A stretch of 64,000 bases of DNA, from the NCBI GenBank assembly GCA_012656075.1, contig JAAKBF010000378.1:186001-250000 (forward strand). The letters run 5' to 3'. Each line of letters begins with the position of its first letter. Within the stretch, counting starts at the first letter, position 1. The stretch comes from Phytophthora hibernalis. Taxonomy: Eukaryota; Oomycota; Peronosporomycetes; Peronosporales; Peronosporaceae. The notes under the pieces are model-generated. The model had not been told where the DNA came from and made no database searches. It worked only from the letters and a program-made list of their open reading frames with translations. Shown in pieces: positions 41,331 to 51,029 of the stretch. A program made the translations under genes and the position numbers.

Positions 41331-43541
41331 TAGTTTAAATGGCTCGACGAGTAGATGTCCTGAAGATCGTCCGGGACAATGGACTTGTCGACTGACGTCT
41401 TAACGAACTTGGCGAGTTTCTCGAAGCGTCGGAAGAGTTCGCACTGGCCTACTTCGTGCACTTGCTTGCAGAACTTGCAGCGTCGGCGACAGAAGTGTGC
41501 ATCGTGACCTGCTGCTCCGCAAGCTCCACACGGACCGTATGTCTTCCGCTCTCGAGACCCGTCTCGGCGATTAGCTTGTCCTTTGGGATTCGACGAGTTC
41601 TGCTGATATCGGTTGGAATCTCCAGTCGTATTACCGGCATCGATGTAGTCCGAGTCTTCTTCAGAGTCTTGGTTGAGAACTTCGCTCGCGTCGCTTTCGC
41701 CATTCGACGAGTCGTAGAGGTCGGTGTTTGCCGTAGCTCGGCGAGTGTCGAGTGCTGCCCACAGGTCGTCGATCGACGCATCTGCTAGCGTAACTCGGCG
41801 ACTGCTGTCTTCACCCTGTCGACCACGACGTTCGTCCTGCTGTTTCTTGGAGTCGACTCGGCGATTTTGTTCTCCCTTCTTCTCAGCCCGTTTGGCGTCC
41901 TTACTGCGACTTGTGCTCAGACGATCGCGTTGTTTCTTGCGCTTCGCGCCGAGTAAACGCTGGTTGATCACCTTCTCGACCTTCGTAATATCGCTGAGTC
42001 GTTGTGGGTACAACAGATCCATGATGTCGTCGTCTCCGCAATTAAGCAGGAAATGTTCGACGTGGTCGGCGGCGTCAGCTCCACCCTTCTCGTACTGGAT
42101 GTGGGCGGTTCGCGCGTAGCCATTCAGTCGCAGCAAGAAGTCGCAGACATGTTCATTCTCCCTGCGTCTCGCTGAGTAGTAGCGGCTCGCGCCGACTGGT
42201 CGAATTGCGAGCAGTAGTAGTCCAGGAAGGCTTCACTGAGGAGATTCCACTTTCGCTGAGTCTTCTTGGGAAGCTGTCGGAACCAACCCTTAGCTGCCTT
42301 GCCCAGACTCAGCGAGAATGGTTCACACCACTCATCTTGCCGTTTGCACGTTCCCTTCATCTCGTAGATGAAGCGTTTGATCCATTGTAACGCATCTTCC
42401 GACCGATAGCGCTTCCCGTCAAAGGTCGTGATCTTCTCAAGCGGCGCGTGCGTCCTGATTTCCAAGACTTGTCCTCGGTCGCTTTCAGCCCCGTCGAAGC
42501 TGAGCTGACGGATGTGGTCATGCGGCGACTCATCGACATCGCGGTGCCCAGGGTAATCGTCTTCATCGCTGAGTTGATCATCCCCTCCAGGGGCTGCAAG
42601 TGCTGCGGCGTCCGATCGGATCAGGCGACGGAGCTCGGCGGCTTCTTCAGCAGTGATGAAATCTGCCATCGGGCGTCGAGCTGGCTGATCGCTGGCCTTC
42701 TTCGGAGTTTGCATGTGCGAGTCGGCGAAATACGGTGTTCCCTCAGTGCTCCGGAATACACCACGCTTCGTCTCGGGTGTCTTCGGCAACGGAACTTTCG
42801 CTGGGTCTTCACTCGGCTCGGGGAAGACGTACGGCTCAGTGACGTACGGTTGTGGTGGAGCCAATTTGGTCTCGTCGAGTTCTTCAGCTCGGCGAGCCTT
42901 GGGTAATTGTCCCTTTGGTCCACCTTGCATCCCGAACAAGTCTTTCAACTTGCGCTTCCATCTCATCAGCTCGACGCCAACCGCGTGCACACTCCAAGAT
43001 GTCAGCGCCGGTTTCGAAGGCTTATGGCCGCACCGGTATCCCATCGCTCGGAGTAATATCACCGTGTCCTCGACGAGTTGGTCCATCGTTTGGCTATTGA
43101 TGGGTTGACCCATTCCTCGCTGAGTTGAGCCCACTTCGCTTGACACATGTACATCGGAGCGAACATGTTGATCCACCGACTGTTGGTCTTCATTTCTTCG
43201 ACGAGTCGGGCCAGGACTCGGTTTGCTTTCGGTGTTTCGACATTCTTCGTCGCCTTGGGAACAAGCGGCGGTCGGTCACCGGAGCCACGTCTTGTTCGTC
43301 GTCATCGTCATCGCCGAGTTCCGCTGCGAGGTTCCGCTCGGGAGTTCCCATGCGGGTCACCTGCAGCGACAACTCGTCGACTTCTTCACGACTCTCTTCA
43401 CATCGTCATACTCCCATCATCCTTCTCTTCTTCTTCTTCCTCCTCGCTTCCATGGTATTCGTTATCGTCGAAGTCGTCGAGCGGCGATCCTCCGGCCGTC
43501 GCCGGGCTTGCGTCGCTCAAACTTGGCGATCCCTTGACCAA
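41330..43541 (-). pseudogene. gag: E4 gag
   Basis: The expected start codon at 43541 is TTG (LVKGSPSLSDASPATAGG; E5 begins MAKGAK at the same point). An acidic EEEEEEEK run follows, then INMFAPMYMCQAKWAQLSEE, a shift near 43095, VEDTVILLRAMGYRCGHKPS, the capsid region (DALQWIKRFIYEMKGTCKRQ, GWFRQLPKKTQRKWNLLSEA), a shift near 42165, and the zinc knuckle YGPCGACGAAGHDAHFCRRR near 41515 with a second CKFCKQVHEVGQC. The tail DLQDIYSSSHLN is shared with E5. Confidence 0.85.
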
Positions 43542-43605
43542 TTTCTCTCACTTGTTGATCTTAACTTGGTTGTACTTGGTTCCTGCGAATACAAGGCACA
43601 CTCCT

Positions 43606-43626
43606 GAATCCCGGGTCGCGGCACCA
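43606..43626 (-). promoter_or_regulatory. E4 primer-binding site
   Basis: On the minus strand TGGTGCCGCGACCCGGGATT starts two bases after the 5' LTR. It is a clean complement to a tRNA 3' end (…GGGTCGCGGCACCA), and E5 uses the same one. Confidence 0.8.
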
Positions 43627-43628
43627 GT

Positions 43629-44564
43629 TGTGGTGTTGTGATTCACAGAAAACGTCGTTAGTTCGGCTTCCACGCAACAGCACAACAATTCGCCGAGTCA
43701 GGTCGGCGATGTTGGGCTTGCGCAGGGTTCCTGTCGGTTCCCTTTGCGGTTCGCCCCAGCCGGGGTTCAGTTGAGTGTTGTTCCCGACTGGTACTAAGCT
43801 CCAAACTCTCCAGAGACTCGCCTGAGCGGGGCAGTCTGCGTGCAAATCCCTGTGCCCTCCACCAAAGGATGGACGGCAGCGCACGAGAGCTTTACAGGTC
43901 ACCAGGCGCAGACTACGCCCATCTAGGAGGTTACGGTGTCCTGGATTGTGCAGACCCACCGGCTCGTCGAATCGACGAGACTTGTCTTCGCTTGGTAGCG
44001 AGAAGTGCCCACCCCGGGTCGACCTTGATCTCTTGGCGCTACCAGACGGCTCCCCTACAAGCTATGCCTCTCGGGGAACGACGGCAGACATAATCCAGCC
44101 CACGCAGGGACTTACCGGAAAAGTGTACGCTGTTCTTGGACTTAGAAGATTCTGCTCTGATTGTTATCTCTATGTCTTTGGAGAGTCCATTCGGGCTCTT
44201 CCTATGTTCTTCTATCGGTCTTATACAAATATCTAATGAAATGGAGTCGTTACAGATCTCCCTGCGACTCTTCGCTCAGCTCTGTCCCTTGGTGTCGAGC
44301 TGTTTACCTACCTCCCGGTGACTCTTCGCTCAGATTCTGATTTATCCCCCGTTAGTATATCTCCCTCGAGGCATATTCTCACCAAGTCGACTTTCGCTGA
44401 GTCCGACTTTCTCCGAGTCGATTACACCGAGTCGATTATCGCCGAGTCGATTATCGCTGAGTCCGTCCTTCGCTGAGTCCATTATCGCTGAGTCCATTAT
44501 CGCTGAGTCCAACTTAGGCGTCCCTAGTGTAGGGTCGCCAAAAACTGGACTTCCCTACACCACA
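43629..44564 (-). repeat. E4 5' LTR (936 bp)
   Basis: Bounded by TGTGGTG ... CACCACA, an inverted pair. Another full copy is the solo LTR at 61173. At 44395-44508 there are six CGCYGAGT words within about 115 bp. Confidence 0.9.
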
Positions 44565-45730
44565 AAGTCATCAGGCCGTTTGCACGAACCAGTGAACTCA
44601 AACAAATAGTCAGCGTCCAGCGCAGGATCAGCTAACTGTGGCAGCCCGATTGGGACCAACCCAGTTTCAGTTGGCGGGCTGCATAGTTTAAATGACTCCC
44701 ATAGACCAATTCTTGCAGTTCTGGTGAGAGTTCCTTCTTCTCCACCTTCGCCTCCAGAAGAGACGCTAGCTCGTTGAATGCTTCGCACTTTCCCGCGTTG
44801 TGGACTTGCTTGCACATCTTGCACCTCTTGAAAAATAGTGTGCAGAGTGTGTGAGTCCACCAGAGGCAGCACACGGGTCATATTGTCGGCGACCATCACG
44901 TCCGCCGAGGCCTCGGTTGTCTCGGTCGTGCGGGTATTGGTTATGCCCAACCCTCGGCCGGCGATTGTCATCCCGTGCGAACGTTCCTTCGGTGGCGTGA
45001 CGACGCTCCGAATCGTTCGCGGCAGCCACATGACCACGATCTTCGCCCGAAGCGTATTCGTCGTCCGAGTACCTGTCCGAGTCTCGGTCACTCCTGCTAC
45101 GATAGTACTTCGAGTCGTAACCCTCAGTATCATCGTAACCTCCACTCGATGCCTCTGCAGGTTCCCCTGCAGGTCGACCGAGCCGTCCACCTTAACGCAG
45201 CGACCATGTCTGTCAGTGCCTCAGCGAGGGTAATCCTCGGTCGGTATTAGCGATCATCTCGACGTCGGTTGTCATCCCGATACCGATCTTCCTGACGACG
45301 CCCATCATCTCGGTCACGCCGGCAGGAGTTCCGCGAATCCTCGGTGCGTCCATCGTCACGGCGACGACTATCATCCTGGCCCTTGGGGCGTCGCACCGAG
45401 GACTCGCGTCCCTTTCCGCTCGCGACGTCATAGGATATCATTTATCATGTCTTCCAGGTCGTGAATATTCTTTACCCACACGTGACACAAACGTTCTTCC
45501 AAGGCTCGGTCTTCGCACGTATCGAGAAGGTGTTCCATGATCCTTGGCCTCACGACCGCCGTGCTCAAATTATACCCGGCATTCCTGGCGTAGCCATTTA
45601 GCCGGTTCAGATAGTCGCAAACATGCTCCTTCTCCTCACGTGTAACGGGGCCACGCTGGCCGCCACCGTTTGCCGTGCAAAAGAACTTGTGAAAGGGGAG
45701 ACCCAATGTTCTTCCGTGTGGTCCACACAA
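44565..45730 (-). pseudogene. gag: E5-like gag fragment next to E4
   Basis: Leftward: REEKEHVCDYLNRLNGYARN, RALEERLCHVWVKNIHDLED, a Arg/Asp-rich linker, degenerate zinc knuckle (QYDPCAASGGLTHSAHYF, with Cys to Ser), KMCKQVHNAGKCEAFNELAS, ELSPELQELVYGSHLN. Near-identical blocks lie in E5 at 56440-57420. Cut at the right by E7 flank (about 45730) and at the left by the E4 LTR end. Confidence 0.82.
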
Positions 45731-45770
45731 GCCCTCCTAAGTACGAGTACATGCCCCACATAAGTTGGTG

Positions 45771-46085
45771 TGTGACACCCGGCTCCCAGCTAAGTACGAT
45801 TGTGTATTTTACACTAGATACGAATCGGATTTAAGGTAGACGATTGATGGAGAGCCATCCATTTGGAGTACAGAAGTTTAGTATGCAGATAGTTAACAGT
45901 AGTTAGAACCTTACAAGTGAGATTAATACAGTCAGTTTAACTCTAACCCGGAAGTTCGCAAGTCGTTTGGTACTCGGTTCCAGGAAACGACTGGAAGGCC
46001 AGCTTACAACAGAGACGCCAGGCGTCTGTTGTGGTTACGCGTTAACGCTTCCTCTAAGGCAAAGGTGCGTGTGACTCCCGTCACA
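45771..46085 (+). repeat. E7 5' LTR (315 bp)
   Basis: Ends TGTGAC / GTCACA form a perfect inverted pair. The tail GTGTGACTCCCGTCACA matches the E1 LTR end. There is no second copy in the window. Confidence 0.75.
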
Positions 46086-46087
46086 CC

Positions 46088-46110
46088 TGGTAGCACTTGT
46101 AGTCAATCCC
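46088..46110 (+). promoter_or_regulatory. E7 primer-binding site
   Basis: TGGTAGCACTTGTAGTCAAT, one base different from the E1 site and two bases after the LTR. Confidence 0.6.
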
Positions 46111-46148
46111 GCGACCGGCGCGGTTTTACAATCAAGATCTCTTTGAGT

Positions 46149-47197
46149 ATGGAAGACTCAGGGAGCAGGCTGCCGTCCCGGCAGGACTTTCCTCATCTCA
46201 CGGACGCCCACTGGGCAACTCTTGAGAAGATGGTCAGCCTCCTGGGCGAAGCAGCATTCACTGGATTCCCAACCTACCTGCGGAGCAGCAAAGGGCGCGC
46301 GTGGAACGCTTCGACAAGTACGAGTCGTCGCTGATTGCTCACGTGAGCGCCGCTGCGCAGGAGGCTGCTCGCACGACCATGCGAGCTGAGGTGCAGAGTG
46401 CGGCGCAGTCGAACCCCCGGGTTCTGCTCCGTTCGCCTCGCGACAAGGAGCAACGAAGCCCGTCAAGATGTCGGTTCCGACGTTTGACGGCAAAAAGTCC
46501 GACAGCCTTGTCTTCTGGATTCGCGAGATCGAGATAGCGCTCAGCGCTGGACAGATCTACGAGTCACGGGCTCAAGTCGCTTTCGCGCTGTCTAACCTGT
46601 GAGGTCGGGCTTGCGCTTGGGCGATGGCTCGAGAGACTTCGTCTCCGGGGTATTTCACCTCGTCATGGAACAATAGCTGCGCACGACGTTCCTTTTGGCC
46701 AATGTGGCCTACCGTTATCGGTCGCTATTCTTGCGGTGCTAGCAAGGGAAGCGCACGCTCCAAGACTACGTCATGGAACTGCAGAACCTCGAGGCCGCCA
46801 TGGCTGGCGCTCCCTCTCTGAGGACGTCAAGGTGACGGTCTTCATAGACGGTGTCCGCCCGGGTGAGGTTCGCACTGAACTCTTCCGCCGTCAGCCGAAG
46901 ACGTTCAACGAAGTGGTACACATCGCCATGTTGGAAGCCCATTGTGTGCGGTCGGAGCAGGGCTATGCGGGCCGCATGGAGGCTACGAAAGGTCCCACTC
47001 CCATGGAGATCTCGTCTGCCGAGTCGGATCGTCCCCAGCGGACGCAACGTGCGAGTGGTCGCTGCTTTGGTTGTAACCAACTTGGTCATTTCCGTCGGAA
47101 CTGTCCGACGAACCCGTGGAAGACAGGTCGTGGCAAGGCCACTCCATTCCTCAACATGATCGATTCTACGGGGTCGGAAAACAGCGACTACCAGTAG
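46149..47197 (+). pseudogene. gag: E7 gag
   Basis: MEDSGSRLPSRQDFPHLTDA parallels the E1 start. Shifts near 46290 and 46480 and a TGA after ALSNL (46600) break the capsid part (VPTFDGKKSDSLVFWIREIE). From 46807 one frame runs VKVTVFIDGVRPGEVRTELF, RQPKTFNEVVHIAMLEAHCV, then the zinc knuckle CFGCNQLGHFRRNC (about 47065-47105), ending at TAG 47195. Confidence 0.85.
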
Positions 47198-47725
47198 GCG
47201 CGGGAAGCCCTGCTGGGAGCCTTCGCTCCTCTTCGAGGACGGTGATTCCGCCACCTCCACCTCTGAAGGAGCAAGCCGCAGGGACGACACTGTTGTGTCT
47301 TTCCGTGGCCGCCGCGCGGTCTAACCTCGTGGTCGTCACCGCCAGCGTTAAAGGGTATGAAGAACCGTTGACCATCCTGATCGATTCGGGTGCGTCCTAC
47401 AATTTCGCGACGAAAGCCAGTGTGGCCAGGAAGAGTGCATTATATGCTAGCGCTTTGAAGCCTCTAAGCATAATACAAGTGTATCTGTTCGCCTGGCGAC
47501 TGGATCCATCGTGTCTACATGCAAGGTTCTTATATCTTTAAACGTCAAGTATGACGACTTCAACTCGATCGAACCGTTCATTGTCCTGGACATGGATGAT
47601 CGGTACGATTTTATCCTCGGCATGCCCTGGCTTGCTAAGCATGAGCCGTGAATAGATTGAAAAGTCGCACCATTCGTGCTAGTCACAAGCCCCTCGTGGA
47701 CAGAGCCCTGGTGGGTCATGTCCTC
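47198..47725 (+). pseudogene. E7 protease
   Basis: LVVVTASVKGYEEPLTILID, then SGASYNFATKASVARKS (DSGA motif), a shift near 47460, then VKYDDFNSIEPFIVLDMDDR, FILGMPWLAKHEP and a TGA in place of Trp. It matches the E1 protease block by block. Confidence 0.8.
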
Positions 47726-47990
47726 CTCTTCCCGAGACGGGTTTGTGCACGAGCATCGTGTGCCACGCGGCGAACGGCACTTCGTAGGTGCTTCGGAAGT
47801 ACTTGAACTGCCTTCGGCTTTGTCGACCGCGTGCCCTACCTCTTCGAGAGCTCATGATCCTTCGGTGGATGTGGGAGAATGGAAGGGTGGGTCCCGTGTG
47901 TTGCTCATGATGAGACTCATGGTACTCTCGAGAACAAGAACGTCGTTCTATCCCCGGGGCAGATGACGTCCAAGGCGCCGGAGCTAAGGC

Positions 47991-48265
47991 TCGCGCAACC
48001 AAGAGTGGTCGAGCAGGGTCTCCCACTACGCAAAGCGTTGGAGCTGAGACAGCCCACGCAGGACAAGTCGCTAGAGTCGGTGCTCGCGCAGACAAGAGTG
48101 GTCGAGTAGGGTCTCCCACTACGCAACGCGTACGAGCTGAGGCAGCTCACGCAGGGAAAGACGTTGGAGCTGGTTCTCGCGCACAGGAAGATGGTCGAGC
48201 GGAGGCTCCCACGAACGACGCTAAGGCTGGGTCATCCACGGCAAGACTATGTCAAGGCGGAGATC
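47991..48265. repeat. Three ~93-bp tandem repeats in the E7 protease-RT linker
   Basis: CTCGCGCAxxCAAGAGTGGT-type units start at 47991, 48083 and 48176. They encode 31-residue units (RATKSGRAGSPTTQSVGAET and variants) in one stop-free frame. Confidence 0.75.
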
Positions 48266-49695
48266 ACCGCGATGCGGACCACTTGGACAAGCGGTTGCAC
48301 CCAGGGTGCTAGACGTTCTCACGGGAGAACGCAAAGAAGGCGTGGACCTGGCTTCGCTACCTACGGTAGAAGAGCTACTCGAGCTCCAGGAGCTCTCGTA
48401 TGTCGAGTTTCTCGACTCGCTGAAGGCGGGCGAGCTTGAGGAGATGGTCCTTATCCACCGTGAACACGACTCGGTCGAGCTAAACACCTCTTCGGTTCAT
48501 GGACTCGGATGTGCTGGAAGACGAGAGCATCTCTTCGAGGCAGAAGCGGTATGACGCGGCCATCTTGAAGGATCCGTCGGACCCGTACTACCCTCTCTTG
48601 AAGGAGTTTTCGGACGTCGTCAGCGACAATCCACCGTCGGTGTTACCTCCGGATCGAGGTGTCCGACACGAAATCGACTTGGTGCGAGGCACTAAGTACT
48701 GCACTACGCGCCAGTGGCCATTACCCAAGGAGCAAGTCGACGTAATCGACGCCTTCTTCGCAGCTAAGTATGCCGCGGGCATGGTACGCGAGTCGAAGTC
48801 GCCGCATTCGTCGCCGACGTTTTGCGTACGCAAACTCAACGGGAAGTGGCGCATTGTGCACACGTTCAACAAGCTGAACTCGGCCACCATCCCGGCGTCC
48901 ACGCCGATCCCTCGAAAGGATGTACATGACACTCCGCTATGCGGTCACCTCGGTCGCGAGAAGACGTACACGTCGGTGGCCCGTCACTTTTGGTGGCCTC
49001 ACATGTACAAGTGGGTGCACACGTACGTGCAAACGTGTGAAACGTGTCAGCGTGTAAAGCCCGCTCCCTCATCGTCCGCTCCTTTGATGAGCTTGCCGGT
49101 ACCGTCGGATTGTTGGTGCTCGGTGAGCATGGACTTCATCTTTGAGCTTCCGGCAGATACGCGCGGCCATACTGGCATTCTGGTCTTCGTCTGCCGACTG
49201 AGCAGGATGGTACGGCTGGCCGCGGTGAAGAAGAGCGTGACAGCGCCGCAGGCGGCTCAGCTCTTTGTCGATAATGTCTTTCGACACCATGGCCTCCCGG
49301 AGGCGTTCGTAAGCGATCGGAATCCCCGCTTCGTGTCACACTTCTGGACACACTTGTTCCACCTTCTCGATACGAGACTGGATATTTCCACGGCGGATCA
49401 TCCGCAGACGGACGGTCAAACCGAGCGGGTGAACCGCGTGTTGGAAGACGTGCTGCGCAGCGTCTGCGCCGAAGAATCCACGAAGTGGAGCACGTTGCTG
49501 CCTCAAGTGGAGTTTGCACTCAACAATGCGGTGCATGCGTCGACGGGTTTCACCCCATTCTACGTTAACGGGCTGCGGCACCCGCGTATGCCGTTGTCGT
49601 TGCCTCCGGCTTCAAATTTGGGTGAGGGAGAGGCTGTCAAAGGCTGTCAAAGGCATTCGCTCGTCCGTCAAACGGAACCTGCTCACGTTCATTGA
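48249..49695 (+). pseudogene. pol: E7 RT fingers fused in frame to a complete integrase zinc and core domain
   Basis: After a shift near 48495 a 398-codon frame (48499-49695) begins with RT fingers (LPPDRGVRHEIDLVRG, SPHSSPTFCVRKLNGKWRIV, ATIPASTPIPRKDV) and passes straight to the integrase zinc domain (HDTPLCGHLGREKTYTSVAR ... CETCQRVK) at 48924/48925. In E1 about 1.29 kb (palm, thumb, RNase H) lies between. The core has SMDFIFELPADTRG, VSDRNPRF and DGQTERVNRVLE, all three acids present, with TPFYVNGLRHPRMPLS after it. Frame ends by a shift from a short GGCTGTCAAA duplication at 49632-49652. Confidence 0.87.
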
Positions 49696-49890
49696 GACAG
49701 GAGAGGCGGTAAGACAGCGCGTCCAAGATGCTATGGCGGCGGCACAAGACACACAGAAAGAAAACAGTGATCGCCAGGGGCGTAAGAATACACAGGTGTT
49801 TGTATTAGGGACCAGGTCCTCTTAAACGCGAAGAATCTTCCTATGCAGGCGGTCACCGGTGTGGGCAACACGAAGCTCCGTACTCGGTTT
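49696..49890 (+). pseudogene. pol: E7 integrase, post-core segment
   Basis: RQRVQDAMAAAQDTQKENSD, then after a shift LLNAKNLPMQAVTGVGNTKL, RTRF. It corresponds to the E1 segment VRDAMATAQDKQKEYSD to NLPLNLVSSVGSNKL. Confidence 0.75.
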
Positions 49891-50282
49891 CGCTCTGGAC
49901 AGCGACAACGCCGACTTGACGCTGTTTAACGAGGTGCTAGAGCAGCTCTTTGAGGGGTTGCCAGGGCAGAAGCTGCTACTGTCGACGAACTGGCTGAGTG
50001 CTGAGGAGGAAGCGGAGGAAGAGGAGCAGAGCTACTTGAAGCAGGTCCTGGTGATCTCGAGCGACGAGTCTGGCAATCAGATCCGCATGCCGACGCTATC
50101 GGAGGCGGAGATTTTCCAGGATGCCAAGGATATTGGGCGGGACGAGCTGCTGATTAATGGGGAGCGGGTGGAAGGTACGAGAGGGTATGATGCGGTGGTG
50201 GACGCGTTGCAGAGGGAATTGAGGACGTGTTGGCTCGCCAAGCGGGCAAGATGCCGGAACAGACGCCCATGGCAGTGATGGA
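49891..50282 (+). other. Foreign coding segment inserted in the E7 integrase C-terminus
   Basis: About 390 bp not found in E1 or any other copy here lies exactly between TKLRTRF and PFTVIGVHGNAYTLDLP, which are adjacent in this family. It encodes a well-formed acidic helical sequence: LDSDNADLTLFNEVLEQLFE, LPGQKLLLSTNWLSAEEEAE, LVISSDESGNQIRMPTLSEA, IFQDAKDIGRDELLINGERV. It re-enters the integrase frame after one apparent missing T near 50219. It looks like a host gene exon; the gene is not recognised. Confidence 0.6.
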
Positions 50283-50459
50283 GCCGTTCACGGTCATTGG
50301 GGTCCACGGCAACGCGTACACATTGGATTTGCCGTCGGCTATGGCCACGCACCCGACGTTCTACGTGGGCTTGTTCAAGCCGTACCGCTCGGCGGAGGTG
50401 GCTGTTGAGGCGGGTGACTCGTCGAGTCTGACGAACTCGAGTACTGCCGAACGGCATTA
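50283..50459 (+). CDS. pol: E7 integrase C-terminal (GPY/F-like) end
   Basis: PFTVIGVHGNAYTLDLPSAM, ATHPTFYVGLFKPYR, then a short acidic tail and TAG at 50457. Matches the E1 tail (SMITHPTFDVGRLKRYH). No chromodomain. Confidence 0.8.
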
Positions 50460-50948
50460 GCCATCATCTGCATCACGTCGGCCTGAGTCGGAGCTGGAGC
50501 CGCCGGCGGATCCACCACGGCCGCAGGGGCACGGTTCTCCAACTCCGCCACGCGGTTGTAGAGCTGGCTATTCCAACCGAGATGCTCTTCGAGAGCGGAG
50601 TGATCATTCCGAACCGCCTGTTGGGCCTCCGCGTTACTGCGGTCCAGCGGAGACCATATCCTCGTCACTGGTGATTCCCCATGACCTACCAGCTCGGCGA
50701 CCTCCCCCATAGTACCCGTCTGGGGCTTTTTGTGCTCTCGGAGACTGCATAACCGAATCCTTAAAGTAAGGAGTCTCGGCGGTTTTTCCGCTGGGTTGCT
50801 CGTTTACATATATACAAATTATAATGCGGTAGTCATCTTCCTCTGACACTGCGGGGTGCATAACCCCGCAGGCAGTTCCGTTCGTCACTCTCATTATCCA
50901 ACCAAGCCCTCCAGGAGGTCCTGTCGTCTGTTGGTCGGTTACTTTCAT
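50375..50948 (-). pseudogene. Antisense ORF overlapping the end of E7 pol
   Basis: Leftward: TAETPYFKDSVMQSPRAQKA, PDGYYGG, a shift near 50710, then MGEVAELVGHGESPVTRIWS, YNRVAELENRAPAAVVDPPA, APTQADVMQMMANAVRQYSS and a Pro-rich end PPQQPPPPSGTA at 50375. As in E1 it is a helical then Pro-rich protein whose C-terminus lies opposite the last integrase codons. The TPYFxDSxMQxP motif also occurs in E4 gag. Family unknown. Confidence 0.5.
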
Positions 50949-51029
50949 TCTGATACAGTATCATTTTTCATCTGTCTCTACGGACTGTACCAACCCCGTA
51001 GGCTGTTCAATCTTCGGTAGCGTTCGGAG
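50711..51029. other. Junction between E7 and E5; no LTR recognised
   Basis: Includes the N-terminal part of the antisense ORF and GGGGTGCATAACCCC, a small inverted repeat near 50853. It does not match the E5 LTR at 58881 or the E7 LTR. Confidence 0.4.

Larger units (their letters stand above)
34788..44564 (-). mobile_element. E4: large chromodomain gypsy element with two RNase H domains
   Basis: 9.8 kb on the minus strand: 5' LTR (43629-44564), primer-binding site, gag, protease, RT, two RNase H, integrase, chromodomain, and a 3' LTR that has lost its U3 side (34788-35199). The flanks do not share a target duplication: the left end lies in E3 gag and the right end in an E5-like gag. The word CGCYGAGT is spread through LTR and coding sequence. 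Integrase has lost two catalytic acids. Confidence 0.92.
45771..50459 (+). mobile_element. E7: E1-type gypsy element, internally deleted and truncated
   Basis: 5' LTR, primer-binding site, gag, protease and a fused RT-integrase, then an unrelated insert and the integrase C-terminus. No 3' LTR was found before E5 begins near 51000. RT palm and RNase H are missing through an in-frame deletion. Confidence 0.87.

Noticed and set aside
43381..43470. TC-rich run as a microsatellite of interest
   Set aside because: It encodes the acidic Glu run of E4 gag on the minus strand and needs no other explanation.
50460..51029. 3' LTR of E7 or left LTR of E5
   Set aside because: Neither the E7 LTR start (TGTGACACCC) nor E5 LTR text occurs here.
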